From NCBI GenBank assembly GCA_021234155.1, contig JAJEKV010000052.1, forward strand, positions 6,236,925-6,300,924: a stretch of 64,000 nt of DNA, read 5' to 3'. The notes beneath the pieces were generated by a model. The model was given only the letters and a program-made list of their open reading frames with translations, had not been told where the DNA came from and did no database searches. This document shows, piece by piece, positions 34,601-46,319 of this stretch (positions are counted from its first letter, which is position 1; every line of letters starts with the position of its first letter). Source of the stretch: Isoetes taiwanensis (lineage: Eukaryota > Streptophyta > Lycopodiopsida > Isoetales > Isoetaceae). Position numbers and translations under genes: made by a program.

Positions 34601-35710
34601 TGGTTTAAAATTTGACTATTGTATGCACCGCTTATCGTATGCATATATAACCTTTTGTATTCATCCTTCTTATCCTTCTTATATATATGATTATCCTTCT
34701 TATATATATGATTACTAGCCAAATTTTTTTTTTTTGGAATTAGTGAGTTTTTAGTATCCTTTTTCCGGCCACTTTCCGGCTAAACGTGGCCATGGCGTTT
34801 TGGCCTTTAGCAAACGCTGAACTTAGCCCACCGCTGTAGGCATACTTACTCCGACGTGCTTTGTTCTGGTCTGCACAACTCAGCCACGTTTTCTTCACCC
34901 TTGCCCTGCCCACAAGGTAAGCTTTGTATACTCAACCGCGTAACAGTTTAAGCTAAGATTCATGGAGAAGATTCATGGTATTCAGTAAAAGACTGTACAT
35001 TTATGCTGGGTTCAGTATGAATAGGTTAATGCTTAAAGTAGATAGATACGCAGTGTCCTTTGTTTTAATCTGTTTCAAGGGCCTGCTTCAAGTTCTTTCA
35101 AGATCAAGAACAAAAAAAAGATTATACACAAAGTTCTTCTTCCACTCTAGTGAATTTCCTGCAATAAAGCTGTTTCAAGGGCCTGTTTCAAGCTCTTTCA
35201 AGAGCAAAAAGAAGCCATGAATCACACAAACAAAGCTCTGTTTCCAAACCTTAGAAACTTTTCTCCAACAGGTGCTTCAATACATATTGGTTTTGATGTA
35301 GATAGAGCAAGTCCCCAGATAGAAGCTCAAAAATATGTGCAAAAAACAGTAGAAGTCAGGAGCTGCACCTCCAAGCCCAACAGAAATCTCAGGAGTTCAC
35401 AGCAAAAAAAAGCGTCTTCATAGTGCACCAGCAACCGAAATTTTGACCATCTTAAAATTTCACCCTTATTTGACTCGTTTTTTTAGGGCGAAAAAGTCTG
35501 GTGAATTGTCTTTGCGGTTTTGGCGGCGCGCTTACCGCTTTTTTGTCTGCGCCTTCTCCTGCCGCTTGTGCACTCGCTGCTATACGCCCTATAGTGGCTG
35601 GGCGTAGCACGTCCATCTTCATGGACGATGGTTCAAAGGGGCCAGATTAGGGGCCAGATTCTTCCGTGCACTGATGCGAAGAAAAAACAGGGGATATTTG
35701 GGATTTCTCA
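34601..35710. other. noncoding stretch with one 99-bp-spaced duplication
   Basis: CTGTTTCAAGGGCCTGCTTC followed by AAGTTCTTTCAAGA at 35069 recurs at 35168 as CTGTTTCAAGGGCCTGTTTC with AAGCTCTTTCAAGA. No domain was recognised in the small frames between 34975 and 35423. Confidence 0.5.
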
Positions 35711-35723
35711 CAGCAAAAACAAT

Positions 35724-35821
35724 GTGCAAACAGGGGATTTTTTTCACTACTCTTCCATGATCTTCACCTTTCGTGCAAACAGGGGATTTTTTTCACTACT
35801 CTTCCATGATCTTCACCTTTC
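35724..35821 (+). repeat. perfect 49-bp tandem duplication
   Basis: GTGCAAACAGGGGATTTTTT continuing to CTTCACCTTTC occurs twice head to tail (35724-35772 and 35773-35821) without a difference that I can see, so it is recent or an assembly artefact. Confidence 0.9.
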
Positions 35822-36042
35822 AGGGCCGATTCGTGTTTTTATTTCCTTTTTTATTTCCTTTCTATCTTCTTCCAAACACAATGATCCTAATATCAGGAGT
35901 TTTTCAGCTTGATTCTTCAGGACTTCATAGCTCGATTCTTGCAGACGAGTTTAATCCGCAGAACGAAGGCCTCCTGCATACAGTGTAAACACCTATCAAA
36001 TGTAATAGAGTGCAGAGTGCAAAACAGACCCGCCAGAAACAC

Positions 36043-36129
36043 CATAGCCATGGCTGGAAACGCTGGAAATGCCATAGCCAAGGCCGGAAACGCTGGAACC
36101 ATAGCCATGGCTGGAACCGCTGGAAATGC
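36043..36129 (+). repeat. minisatellite, three units of 30/27/30 bp
   Basis: Units CATAGCCATGGCTGGAAACG.., CATAGCCAAGGCCGGAAACG.. and CATAGCCATGGCTGGAACCG... In one plus frame it reads AMAGNAGNAIAKAGNAG, a low-complexity Ala/Gly/Asn peptide; coding use is doubtful. A 24-bp GCCAAGACTAGAAT-type duplication follows at about 36140-36180. Confidence 0.85.
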
Positions 36130-36184
36130 CGGAAACGCGAAGCCAAGACTAGAATAATCAAGAAGCCAAGACTAGAATCGATCA

Positions 36185-37080
36185 AGAACGGGAGAAATTT
36201 TAAGGTGGACAAAATTTCGTCGAAGAATTTCACTCACCATTGAAATTTCCTGGAGAAATTTCAAGGTGAGTGAAATTTCTCCTTCCAAAATCCTCGTAAC
36301 AAAGAACACGGTTAAACTTAAAACTGCATATAGCGTCTTTTTTTCGCATATCCTGCTTTTCAAGGCAAGCCAACAAAAGAAAGAGCTCACGAAGACGAGC
36401 ATTCCAAGACCTAGCAAGATTTGAAGGCTCCAAATGCTTGGAAGATTTACAAAGCAAAGGCAGAACGCAAAATTCCAGCCAAAATTCACAGCCAAAGGGC
36501 AGCAAAAAGAAGCAGAGATGAAGGACTCACAAATCCAAGAAGCCAGTCTGCTTGAACACGATGTTTCTGACCCGTCTGAAGTCCCTGCCCTTAAGTGTTC
36601 TTGCAGCGCCTTCTCAGACAGAAAACGTAGTCATTCGGATTCTCGAGCAAGAAGTTCATGGGGAGGACGACGCTCTTCCTCCTTTTTTATTTTCATCTTC
36701 CACAGGGTCGATTTCCTTCTCTCTGTTCTTCTTTTCGGTGAAATCCAGAATTTTGGACCAATCTGGAACATTAACAGACAGAAGGAGATTGGTGCAGAAC
36801 TTGCCTAGATTCAAGAGTTGGGGCCATCTGCCGGATCATCCGAGAAGCTGTGGGCATTGGTGTTAATCTAATTTATAGAAGGCCGCGTCCAAGTCTAGCG
36901 ATCCCACGCCCCAATTCAGCCAATTTTCCAGATAAATCTGTCGGCCTGGGTTTCCTGGACAAATTCGTGCCTCGATGTGGTCTACAAGTTGAGTTTTATC
37001 AGAAGATGTAATTCAACATATATGGGCAGCATATAAGGATCTGGAGGTGTCCATCAGTTTTGGTACCATTGCATTACTAA
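36185..37080. other. unassigned stretch
   Basis: AAATTTC-rich inverted motifs at about 36190-36285 (AATTTTAAGGTGGACAAAATTT, GAAATTTCAAGGTGAGTGAA). The overlapping frames at 36434-36866 show no domain. Nothing else recognised. Confidence 0.35.
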
Positions 37081-37219
37081 ACCTAAGAATCTTTCGTCAA
37101 TACGGAGGATAAGTCCCATACCGGCACAAATGGTGGATAAGTCTCAAGGTTGGTTCTGTCTCTAGGTGCAATGTTCTGCACAATATAATGGCAGCTTAAA
37201 TTTAAGGGAAGGGGTATAA

Positions 37220-37310
37220 AAGAACATGAACGTGGGCTCACACTGTCGGTCATATCTGGGTTCAACTCCCAGAAGTGCAATAAATGCGTTAAAAAAATAA
37301 TAATAATAAT
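37220..37310 (+). repeat. SINE-like remnant: B box, T-arm and (AAT)n tail
   Basis: CTGGGTTCAACTCCCAG at about 37256 forms a perfect tRNA T-arm with a pol III B box, and about 25 bp later an AAAAAAATAATAATAATAAT tail begins. The region upstream (GTGGGCTCACACTGTCGGTC) is a weak D-arm/A-box match and the anticodon arm is missing. Likely a truncated SINE or tRNA retropseudogene. Confidence 0.45.
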
Positions 37311-37319
37311 TCAACTGTC

Positions 37320-38157
37320 AAAGCTAAGAAGGCGTTGGCTCCGCCAGCGCTAAATTCTTGTATTATATATTATTAATATATACAATGCCTTCAATAAAAC
37401 AAAAACATATTGAACTAATGCAATCCAAAGCCAGAGTTCTGCCCAATGGTTCACACTTTAACATATAAATTTCCTTTTAATCATGCATGGTCAAGGCATT
37501 CCAGTTTTATTTTTGCATCACAATGCAAAGTAAAGTTATATTAATTTTTTACATCCTTCACTGCTCTGAACCACAGTAATTTTTCCATTACACGCTGCTT
37601 GTTGAGTTTGCCTGCAATCATATGTCTTCTCCTCTTCAAGAAGATAAATAGTAAACATGCCTATAATTCAAAAAAACAATGTAACAATCATGCGCCATGT
37701 TTGAATAAAAAACCCTAGTGATAAGATCTCGGCAAGGGGCTTGGACAACGCAAGGCTGCTAAACGTTCCCAAAAAACCCACGCTCCATGGAGAATACCGA
37801 AGTCGCGCATCACCTCTGGACCTGCACATCAACAACAAAAAAAAAACCAATAGAGAAAAAACCTCGAAAAAGCGAGGGGCTAGTCACGCGTGCCATGCAA
37901 CAAAAAATAACATTTACAATAATATACACATTAAGGGAGGGTGGGTGGGAGTCAAGGGAACTGCTAAGAGAGGAGAAAATGCCGATGAGAAGTCGATGAA
38001 GAACCTGCAAGAAATAGCTATCCCCAAATGGACCAGAGCCCCAGAAAATGCATGCAAGGCATGCATACATGGAAGAGATGCTTCTTTGAGAAGTGCTTTG
38101 TGTATCTTGCTTTAGATTGCTAGTGCAAATTGTCAGTAAGTATGACAGTTCCTAGGA
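37320..38157. other. unassigned stretch before a gypsy-type LTR
   Basis: No pol or gag motifs were recognised although an LTR start lies just downstream. The frame at 37741-38115 has no domain. Confidence 0.35.
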
Positions 38158-38212
38158 TTGACCCATGAGGACATGGGTTGAATCTCATGGGTCAAATTTT
38201 AGAAGGGGAGAA
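38158..38212 (+). other. inverted repeat plus polypurine tract of a Ty3-gypsy-type element
   Basis: TTGACCCATGAG (38158-38169) and CTCATGGGTCAA (38184-38195) are perfect 12-bp inverted repeats around a 14-nt loop. They are followed by AGAAGGGGAGAA (38201-38212), a polypurine tract, and then TGTAATGGTCC, a typical LTR start. Confidence 0.6.
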
Positions 38213-38520
38213 TGTAATGGTCCTGGGAAGTTAAGGACCAGTATTGTACAAGTATTTGTACATAAATATATGAAGATACATGCATGGCATATATCCACAC
38301 AAGCAAATCCACATAAGCAAAGGTATAAAGAGGAAATTTTAAAAGAGGGCTTTTGGTGGAACGTGAGGAATTTTTGCAAGAGAGGAACACCAAATAGAAT
38401 TTGAGTTGCAGAGGAGCGGGAGGAGGCTATCTGGAGGCAAGAGCTGGAATAGACAGCATCGAATCGTTCTTCCTTTTCAGGTGGGGTTTTAGAATTCAAT
38501 TGAGGGGAAAAAGATGGGAG
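38213..38520 (+). mobile_element. probable Ty3-gypsy 3' LTR (right edge unresolved)
   Basis: The TG start follows a polypurine tract. Inside is a GGTATAAAGAGG TATA box at about 38320, in the place expected for an LTR promoter. No second LTR or target-site duplication is in view, so only the left border is supported. Confidence 0.5.
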
Positions 38521-38698
38521 CGCCTAAAATCTTGACCATTTTGTCTTTTACCTCCAAATTCGGTTTGAATTGGTTTCTTGACAAATTTCTGCAAAAATTT
38601 GCTTGTTCTTCCTGAATTGAACCTCCATTTCCTCTGGATCGCGAGCTAGCCTTGTAGGGGCTAGCATTTCTTCTAAATTAAAATGCAAAGATCTACAC

Positions 38699-39019
38699 AT
38701 GGATACTCGAATTTTTGCAATTCTTAAACAGAAGCATAGATTAACTTGTGGTTTTCTTGTTGGCAAGCCCTCTGATCTGTGGAACTCTTTGATCTACAGA
38801 GGGCTATTTCCTCACAATTCTTTTCAACCAGAAAGCTCCCTAGTCCCGAGTTGTGAAGATTTCAAAAACCAGATAATAGACTCCTGGCTTGAGGAGTTTC
38901 TTGGATCCAAGAATATTGAAGCAACAGCCATCATCAGAGCTTACAATGATCAATTTGATTCCAAAATTACCATAAAGTTGTATTCAGAAATTGAATTAGG
39001 AGATTTCTCGGAAAATTAA
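38699..39019 (+). CDS. 106-codon open frame of unknown function upstream of the LINE ORF1
   Basis: Starts at an ATG (MDTRIFAILKQKHRL) and ends LGDFSEN. Composition is protein-like (mixed, with FLVGKPSDLWNSLIYRGLFP), but no domain was recognised. It may be part of the LINE 5' leader or a host exon fragment. The first LINE ORF begins about 180 bp later in another frame. Confidence 0.3.
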   Translation: MDTRIFAILKQKHRLTCGFLVGKPSDLWNSLIYRGLFPHNSFQPESSLVPSCEDFKNQIIDSWLEEFLGSKNIEATAIIRAYNDQFDSKITIKLYSEIELGDFSEN

Positions 39020-39197
39020 GGGGAATTTCTTCTTCAAATTTGGCAATTATGGCTTTGTGGAGTTATCCTGGCTTTCTTATAGATAGATAGGTTCTTGAAT
39101 TTCCTTTCACACATATCTTTTTGCATTCTCTCCTTCTTCTTCCTAAGCTTTCCTCTGTTGAATTTATCCTTTGTTGTTTTCTCCTGCTCCCGCTCAT

Positions 39198-41609
39198 ATG
39201 GAAAATAAAAATTATTTTAGCCCTAAGTTTTTACCATTTCTTCACTCTTTCTCTGCTTTGTCGCCTAGAGATCGATCTGAGATCCTCAAAAAGTTAAGCT
39301 CTTTCCATAATAATCCGGAAGAAATTATTCTGTTTGGTAATTTCTCTAATCTTGCAGATCAAAATCAGGTCATGGATCCCAAAACTTACAAAACTCCTGT
39401 TTGGGATAATTTCTCGAGGGATCCTGACATGTGGGGCCGAGTTCCAGTTCTTGATCCAGCTACCCAAGTGCCTTTACCTTATGGGGTCCCGAAACCAACA
39501 GCTGAGATCTTGCCAGATGACCATTATGATGCTGCCTTGAAGGAGCTCCGGCCAATTGAAGGGAGCAAGCAAAAAATTTACCATGGTATTTCTCTTGATT
39601 TACCTTCTGTTCATTCAAAAATTGCTTCTCTTAGGGACACAGCTATTCTCATTAAGGTCTCTAGGTCTGGCATTCAACTAGACAAGCTATGGTCTTTCTG
39701 CCTAAATCTCCAAGAAGGGGTCCTCATAAATGCTTTATACTGGTTATCCTATCCCTACATCATGGTTGAATGTGGTAACCAAAGAACTACAAATTATCTA
39801 CGTAAAATTGGTTCCCAGAGCTATGAGTCATACCAACTCTCCTTTCTAAAATGGGATCCTAAACTTAATTTTGAAGGCATAGATAATTTGTGTGTGGCCT
39901 CCACTACTCTTCAAGGCTTAAATCCTATTTATTGGACTGAAGATTGTCTCAAACTCCTATTTAACTCAATTGGGCATTACATCTGCACAGAATTTTCTCC
40001 CTCGAGATCCGCAAGAGCCTTCATTCAGCTTGATCTCTCTAAAAATATACCTACTTCCATTCCCTTCTCTGATGCCTTTGGCCAAGCCACCTGCCTATCT
40101 CTGAGATGGTCAGGATTACCTCCTCATTGCCAGAATTGTTCGAACAGGAATTTTTGGTACAGTAACTGTCCTCAAAAGGATCCAGATGTGAGCAAAGATG
40201 TGCCAGACTCAACAAAAGGTGCTCCAAACATCTACAATGACTATGTGCAAAAGGTCAATGAAACTCAAGTCCAAGGAAAGTTAGTCAGCAGATCAGTAAA
40301 CTCGAGCTTGACTTATCAAGACAAGGACCAAAGTAAAAAATTTCAATGGAATAAAGTAAATGGCAGCAAGAGAATTAGAAATCAACAAATGAAAAGATTG
40401 GACAAGTCACCTCCACAACCCTTCAGCAAGAGCAAAAATTTTCAATTCTCTAAAGGTTCTCAGGATTCAGGGGTTAAAGTTATTCTCAATCATGAGAATG
40501 CCAAAGACAAGGGCAAAGCTCCGATCCAACAAGATGAATTGCAGACTGAGAAGCTCTATGGTTTGTTAAAATAGGTTATGGTTGGAACTAAAGAAAATAG
40601 CATGCTCCAACCACAAAGGTTATCTGAACAGTGTGGCCTCTCAAAAGATAAGAGTGTTCCTTTAATTATTAAAAGTCATACCTCACAGCAATCAGCCATC
40701 CTTAAAGGCTTGAAAATATGTGAACAAGTTCTAGCAGGGAATTCAGGAAAGGGAAAACATAATGAGCTAAGCAAACCTACTTCGACAACAAGTGTTGACC
40801 TGCGAAAGGTTTCTAAGCAATTGACTTCTATCAAATACAATGTTTCTTCTAGTAAGTCAAATGGTATTTCCAGAGCTATTATTCAAGATTCTTCTACACC
40901 AGCAAATCAAGCAAATCAAGGAAAAGTTGTTAATGACTCTGATCTATTACCACCTCTCAAAGATCAGGTCCCTACTCAAGTGGAGCCTACTCATGAAAAT
41001 CATTTTGACAACATGGTGGATAAAATTGACTGCTCGAATCAATTTCAGGTACTTGCTAGTGTAAATGTAGATCAAGAGTTGGATTTATTACTGGACAATA
41101 GCTCCAACCCTCATATTATGGACATTCACACCACTACTACAGAATTCTCCCCTTCACTCCATCCAAACCTTTCTGATCCTTTAATTGATTTCAATGTAAT
41201 TTCAAGTCCATCCCCAACTGTCACTTCCCTAGTCTCCAAGGTAATTGCAGACATAACACCTGTTTGCATTATCCCTTATGACTCGAGTACTCCTTCTGGT
41301 TGCAGCAAAGATGACATATGCAAAAGGCAAGTTCCCCTTTCTGATAACACTAATTTGGATGCTCTTAAAGATAATACTTTTAACTTATTTGAATTTATAC
41401 CTGGGGGTTGTTCTGATAGTGAATTTGATAGTGAAAAAGAAAATTGGGGTAAAGAATCCTTTTTAGCTGATACTTCTCAGACCACAAATGCCAGGAATAA
41501 ATCTAAGTCAAAAATGAAAAAAGGTCTTGCCAAGTTTAACATCTCTGCTTATCTTCATAAAACTCCAGCTGGAAATACTAGGAGTAAAAGGAATAAGAAA
41601 AATAGATAA
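39198..41609 (+). pseudogene. L1-type LINE ORF1, interrupted by one amber stop
   Basis: ORF1 of a plant L1-clade retrotransposon encodes the RNA-binding protein that packages element RNA. The ATG at 39198 was preferred over an in-frame TTG at 39171. One frame of 804 codons is broken only by TAG at 40572-40574, followed in frame by an ATG at 40578. Residues about 110-310 form the conserved N-terminal region (LRDTAILIKVSRSGIQLDKL, YWLSYPYIMVECGN). A zinc-knuckle-like CQNCSNRNFWYSNC near 40127-40168 has C-x2-C and the last Cys in register, but Phe where the CCHC His should be. The second half is Ser/Asn-rich with NQFQVL (about 41040) and a basic end, GNTRSKRNKKNR, both usual in plant ORF1. ORF2 starts 38 bp downstream. 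Confidence 0.85.
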
Positions 41610-41647
41610 CTTTCTAAGGTCCTTTCCATCTGTCTTCTTTCCTTTCT

Positions 41648-44600
41648 ATGAAGATATTGACATGGAATGTCAGAGGGATAAAAGGTCCCATCAAGAGAAG
41701 AAGAGTAATTTCACAACTTAGACAGTATAAGGCTGATCTCATTCTACTTCAAGAAACCAAGCTCCCTACCTTTGAGAGCTCAAGTCTGGCTGAGTGGATT
41801 TTCCCGGGTGCTTCCTCAATTTGGATTGAATCCTCTGGTACTTGTGGTGGTCTCATCATGATTTGGAAAACTATGACTCAAGTCTACTTTTATAATAGCC
41901 CCTCTAAATGCTGGCAAGCTGTAGTTTTCTCATTCAACAATTCTACTTTTGGACTTCTCAACATCTATGCTCCAACATCTCCTAAGGATAGAGAACTCTT
42001 ATGGCCTGAAATTAATCATTGGATTTCTTCTCAACCTGCTACTGATTGGATTGTAGCAGAAGATTTTAACAACACTCCTAATTGGGACATGAAGTTAGGG
42101 AACAAAATTAATATGTCTGTCACTGAGAGAACTAATTGGGATTCTCTGATCTCTGACTCCAATATGATTCATGTCCCTTCCTCTACTGCCATCTACACTT
42201 GGTCAAACAAACAAAAAAACTCGAACAGAGTCTATTGTGCTCTTGATAGGTTTTATGTTTCAAATGCATCCAATTCCTTTTGGGACAACTGTTATGTGGT
42301 TAGTGATGAGGCTATATCTATCTCGGATCATCAGCCTCAATTCCTTCACACTAAGCACCTTCTGAATCTTCCAAGAGAGAGTAACATTCCTTTTAAACTC
42401 AATTGGTCCCTTCTCCAGAATGATAAATTCTGTCAAGATTTTTAAAATTTTTACCTCTCTATGCAACAAAGGATTGATGTCACTACCAATGGCCATCATT
42501 CTATGAAAGCTTTCTATACCAAGATCAAGCATGCCAAAAATTGGATCAAGAATTGGTCTCAATCAATCTTCAAAGAGAAATCTAGACTGAAAGATTGCTA
42601 CTTTGAGCAAATGAGGCAAATTAGAGCTCTGCTGCATTCTCATCCTTATGACATCAATCTGCAAGTTGGGGAAGAAGTGTTAGAAAGGAAAATTAAATCA
42701 ATTGAGGAAATAGAGGCCAAGAGTTATGCAATCAAATGCAAGATTAAATTTAATAAGGAAATGGATTTAGGTAGTTCAAAATTCTTCTTTAGAACTGCTA
42801 GAAACAGGCTCCTTAATAATTCCATCACTCAAGTGTCATCTGATAGGGGTTCATTGATTGATGCTCCCAAAGATATCAAGTTTTTTTTCCAGGAAAAATA
42901 TGCTTCACTCTTCAGTAAGAGTACTGATACCGTGAATAACTTGACCTCAAAGAGAGATGAATTCAATTCCCTGATGGACCAAATTATGCCAAACTCTGGT
43001 TGCTTGATGGAAGATTCGATTGCCTCTGCTCCTACTGATCAGGAAATTTATAATGTTATCCTAAGCTTTAGCAAAAGTAAATCACCTGGACCTGATGGGA
43101 TCCCTACAGAATTCTACTTAAAATTTTGGGATATTCTTAAAGGGGATGTCATTAAATTAGTACATGGCTTCTGGAGATCTGAGCACCTACACTCTTCAAT
43201 CTCAGCTGGTTTCATCACCCTTGTTCCAAAAGTGGATAGGCCTTCATCCTTCTCTGATTGGAGGCCTATATCCCTAACCAACTCCACCTACAAGATCTGT
43301 GCCAAGCTAATTGCCAATAGGATCAAGCCTTTTCTTCAAGATAAAATCAATATCAAGCAGTCTGCTTTCTTGCCCAATAGATTTATCTTGGATAACTACA
43401 TTATGGCCATTGAAGGCTTGCATTGGAATAGGTTCTCTGGTCAAAACAGTGTGCTCCTAAAGCTAGACTTTAAAAGAGCCTTTGATTCTGTCAATTGGGA
43501 TTTTCTAAAATTTGCTCTGGAAAAAATTGGTTTCAACCCCAAGATTATATCTCTGATCTTGGGATTAAATTCAATGGCAAACTCAGCTGTCTTAATTAAT
43601 GGCTCTCCTACAAAATTTTTTCAATTAGCTCGGGGAGTTAGGCAGGGTTGTCCCCTTGCACCCTACCTCTTTCTAGTTGTTGCTGAGATGCTTACTAAGG
43701 CTGTGGACTTCCATCATAATTGTGGCAATTTGCAAGATCTAAATCTTCCTGATAATAATGGTTCCCTTATTCTATCCCAGTATGCAGATGACACCTTTGC
43801 CTTCCTGGATTCCAATCCCAGAAATATTGCCAAGTTCCTCAACATTATTGACCTCTTTTCTGCAGCCTCTGGCATTTATTTAAATATTGCCAAGAGTGTT
43901 ATTATAGGTGACTCTGCTCAAAATTCTATCTGTGGCATTATGGTTCTGGATACTCTGCAAGCATCTAAACTGCTGGGGATGCCTTTATCTTTGAACCCAA
44001 ACATCAAGGGGCTTTGGGATCCAATTCTGCAAAAGATCAAGAGAAAGTTAAGCTCCTACAGAAATTCTTTGTCTATGGCTGGTAGAACTTTAATTGCATC
44101 GGTCCTTGGTGCATCCCACATATATTTCTCTTCAGCCTTAGTGGCTCCTAAATCAACTTAAAAGGAGCTAGAGAAAACTATCCGAAATTTCATTTGGGGA
44201 GGCTCTCATTCAGTTAACTGGGATACTATCACCAGATCCAGATCCAATGGTGGCTTAGGCTGTAAAAATCTATATCTGCAAGCTTGTGCACTGGCAGGTA
44301 AATACATTTGGAGAGCTCTAACTGGTAGCAACTCTATGGCATCTATTTTTATCAAATATTGGATCAAGAAATCATATCTAGATGGTCACCCAACTGTGCA
44401 ACATTGTTTACCTGATTCAGCAATCAATATTCTGCATCCTGGAAAAAATACTTCCCCTTTGATGCAAAACATGCTCAAGGCCTGGAACTTGGTGCAAGGT
44501 TGTTTTGATTCGATTGATATAGCTGACCTCCATATGCACTCTTCTCTTTTCTGGTCCCCTCCATTTATGGACTTTGCAGATAATATCCCTGCTCTGAGAC

Positions 44601-44941
44601 ATCCAAAGATCTATAGGAAATGGTCCTCTAATGGTATATCTCGTATTAAGGATTTATATAGGAATAATCATATCATTTCTTGGACCAATTTCAGAAGGAT
44701 TATTAAGGGTACTTCCAGTGATAAAGCTTTATTTCTTCACTTCAAAAGTATATTATCTCAAGCTAACAATCTCACTGGGAATGATTGTAGTACTATTCTT
44801 AAAGTTAATGGCCATAGCAAATATAAAGTCAGTGCTATCTATACCATTCTCAACCATAGAGAAACTTCAGCCAAAGCTAAGCTTAAGTGGTCTATTACTG
44901 AAGATGAATGTAAAATCCTAAGTGACCAGAAGTTTTATTGA
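41648..44941 (+). pseudogene. L1-type LINE ORF2 (endonuclease and reverse transcriptase) with two in-frame stops
   Basis: ORF2 makes the endonuclease that nicks target DNA and the RT that primes there. One frame of 1098 codons runs from ATG 41648 to TGA 44939, with TAA at 42443-42445 and 44159-44161. The endonuclease holds TWNVRG, LLQETK, NIYAPTSPKDR, DFNNT (preceded by AE rather than GG), and SDHQP. The RT holds SPGPDGIPTEFY, LKLDFKRAFDSVNWDF, GVRQGCPLAPYLF and YADDTFAF (about 43780). After the second stop the frame still reads IRNFIWGG and NGGLGCKNLYLQA, the usual post-RT region. The C-terminal zinc-binding domain is not seen before the TGA, so the 3' end is probably truncated. Family call is firm; inactive as it stands. 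Confidence 0.92.
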
Positions 44942-46270
44942 CAAATTAAGTGGTGTATTCCACTGGTAGTACTGATGCATATATCTAGAGTGACACATTA
45001 TACTTGCATTTCTATTTCTAAATTCCCAATGGTTTGATACTTCTTTGCATGCAAGCATTGATGTAATATACTTTGGAGCTCATCCTACTAATCTGCTTCG
45101 GTAGCCTTGCTTTCTATTATTGGGGATGTGATCAATATCTTGATCATACAAATGTTCTTGCTTTGTTTCTTCTTCCAATTAAAAAGAGCTAAAATGCTGT
45201 GGATCATCTATGCTAAGGCAATATCAACTTGCACAATCTACTATATGTCATTTGTGACCCTAATAATTTGGTTCCAATTCAAACATATATGGAATATATC
45301 CAAATACCCAAGTGAAGATACGTAGTTCCACAATCATGATAGTAGTTAAATAATTTGTATTTTATATGGCATACAAACACCATATAGAAATGTTCCATGT
45401 CGAATGCTTATTTCCTTATCTAATACATCCACGTGGTGGGACTCGTTTAACGGTGCTTTAGATTATTGTGAGTACTAGGAGGTGCTAATATTGTATCTGG
45501 AAGACATAAAATACATATAGACATTTTTAGAACATACAACTACTCAGTTATATACTTGTGGTACTTGTGGACGGGCTTGTAGATGAAGAACATGGTAGGG
45601 GTCTACTTTAATTTAAATATAGATTGTGAAAACATGACTTCACGGTTTGATTTAGGCCACTTCACCCTCAAGAAACTGAGGGCAACCCTCTGTGCGCAGC
45701 ACCTTGTTTCAAAGAAAAGTCAACTTACTTCAATAAAAATTTGAGCACTCTGCTATGGAAATCATGGGCGATATGTAGAGCTGCCTAGCTGGGATGTCAT
45801 CAATCCTTCTTAGCCCTATAGTTTAAATTAGAATATGGTACCCAAACTGGTGTAAACTGATTGTTTTTACTATAGGCCTCAACCTTGTTTACATAAGCCA
45901 GCTTCTTTCCACCAGGATTGTGATATATACCAAGCACATGCTATTTACAAAGTCACCCATAATTACCTAGCCCTAAGCAACATTGCAACACAAAATGCTA
46001 GTCCCTACCACTACATCTGCTCGCCTGCTTAGTTTGGATGTCTATAATAATGCCATATGCCTTGATCAAGATTAGGAACTGTAGCAACTCCAAACTCCTT
46101 CAGTGCTCCATTTTGCAGTACAAATTTATAAAGCTTAATGTCCACATTATAAGCTATTTCAATTTCCAACATGTAGAGAACTGTAAACATGTCGTCAAAA
46201 AGATTCTACGGTTTCTTACCATTGTAGATTGTGTACAAAATGCATATGCCTACCAAGGAGACCTGCAGTA
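44942..46270. other. unassigned stretch after the LINE
   Basis: No poly(A) tail or target-site duplication of the LINE was found. Short frames only (45107-45325 is hydrophobic but unrecognised). Nothing else seen. Confidence 0.4.
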
Positions 46271-46319
46271 AGAGCTCATGATGTTACTTCTTCTCATTAT
46301 CAAAATTGTAGCTTTAGAT

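Noticed and set aside
37256..37275. Functional tRNA gene at the perfect T-arm
   Set aside because: No acceptor stem or anticodon arm can be formed; an A-rich tail follows, so it is a SINE or retropseudogene.
40572..44161. In-frame stops of the LINE as programmed readthrough or RNA-edited codons
   Set aside because: Known plant U-to-C or C-to-U editing is organellar, and three scattered stops without a common context fit decay better.
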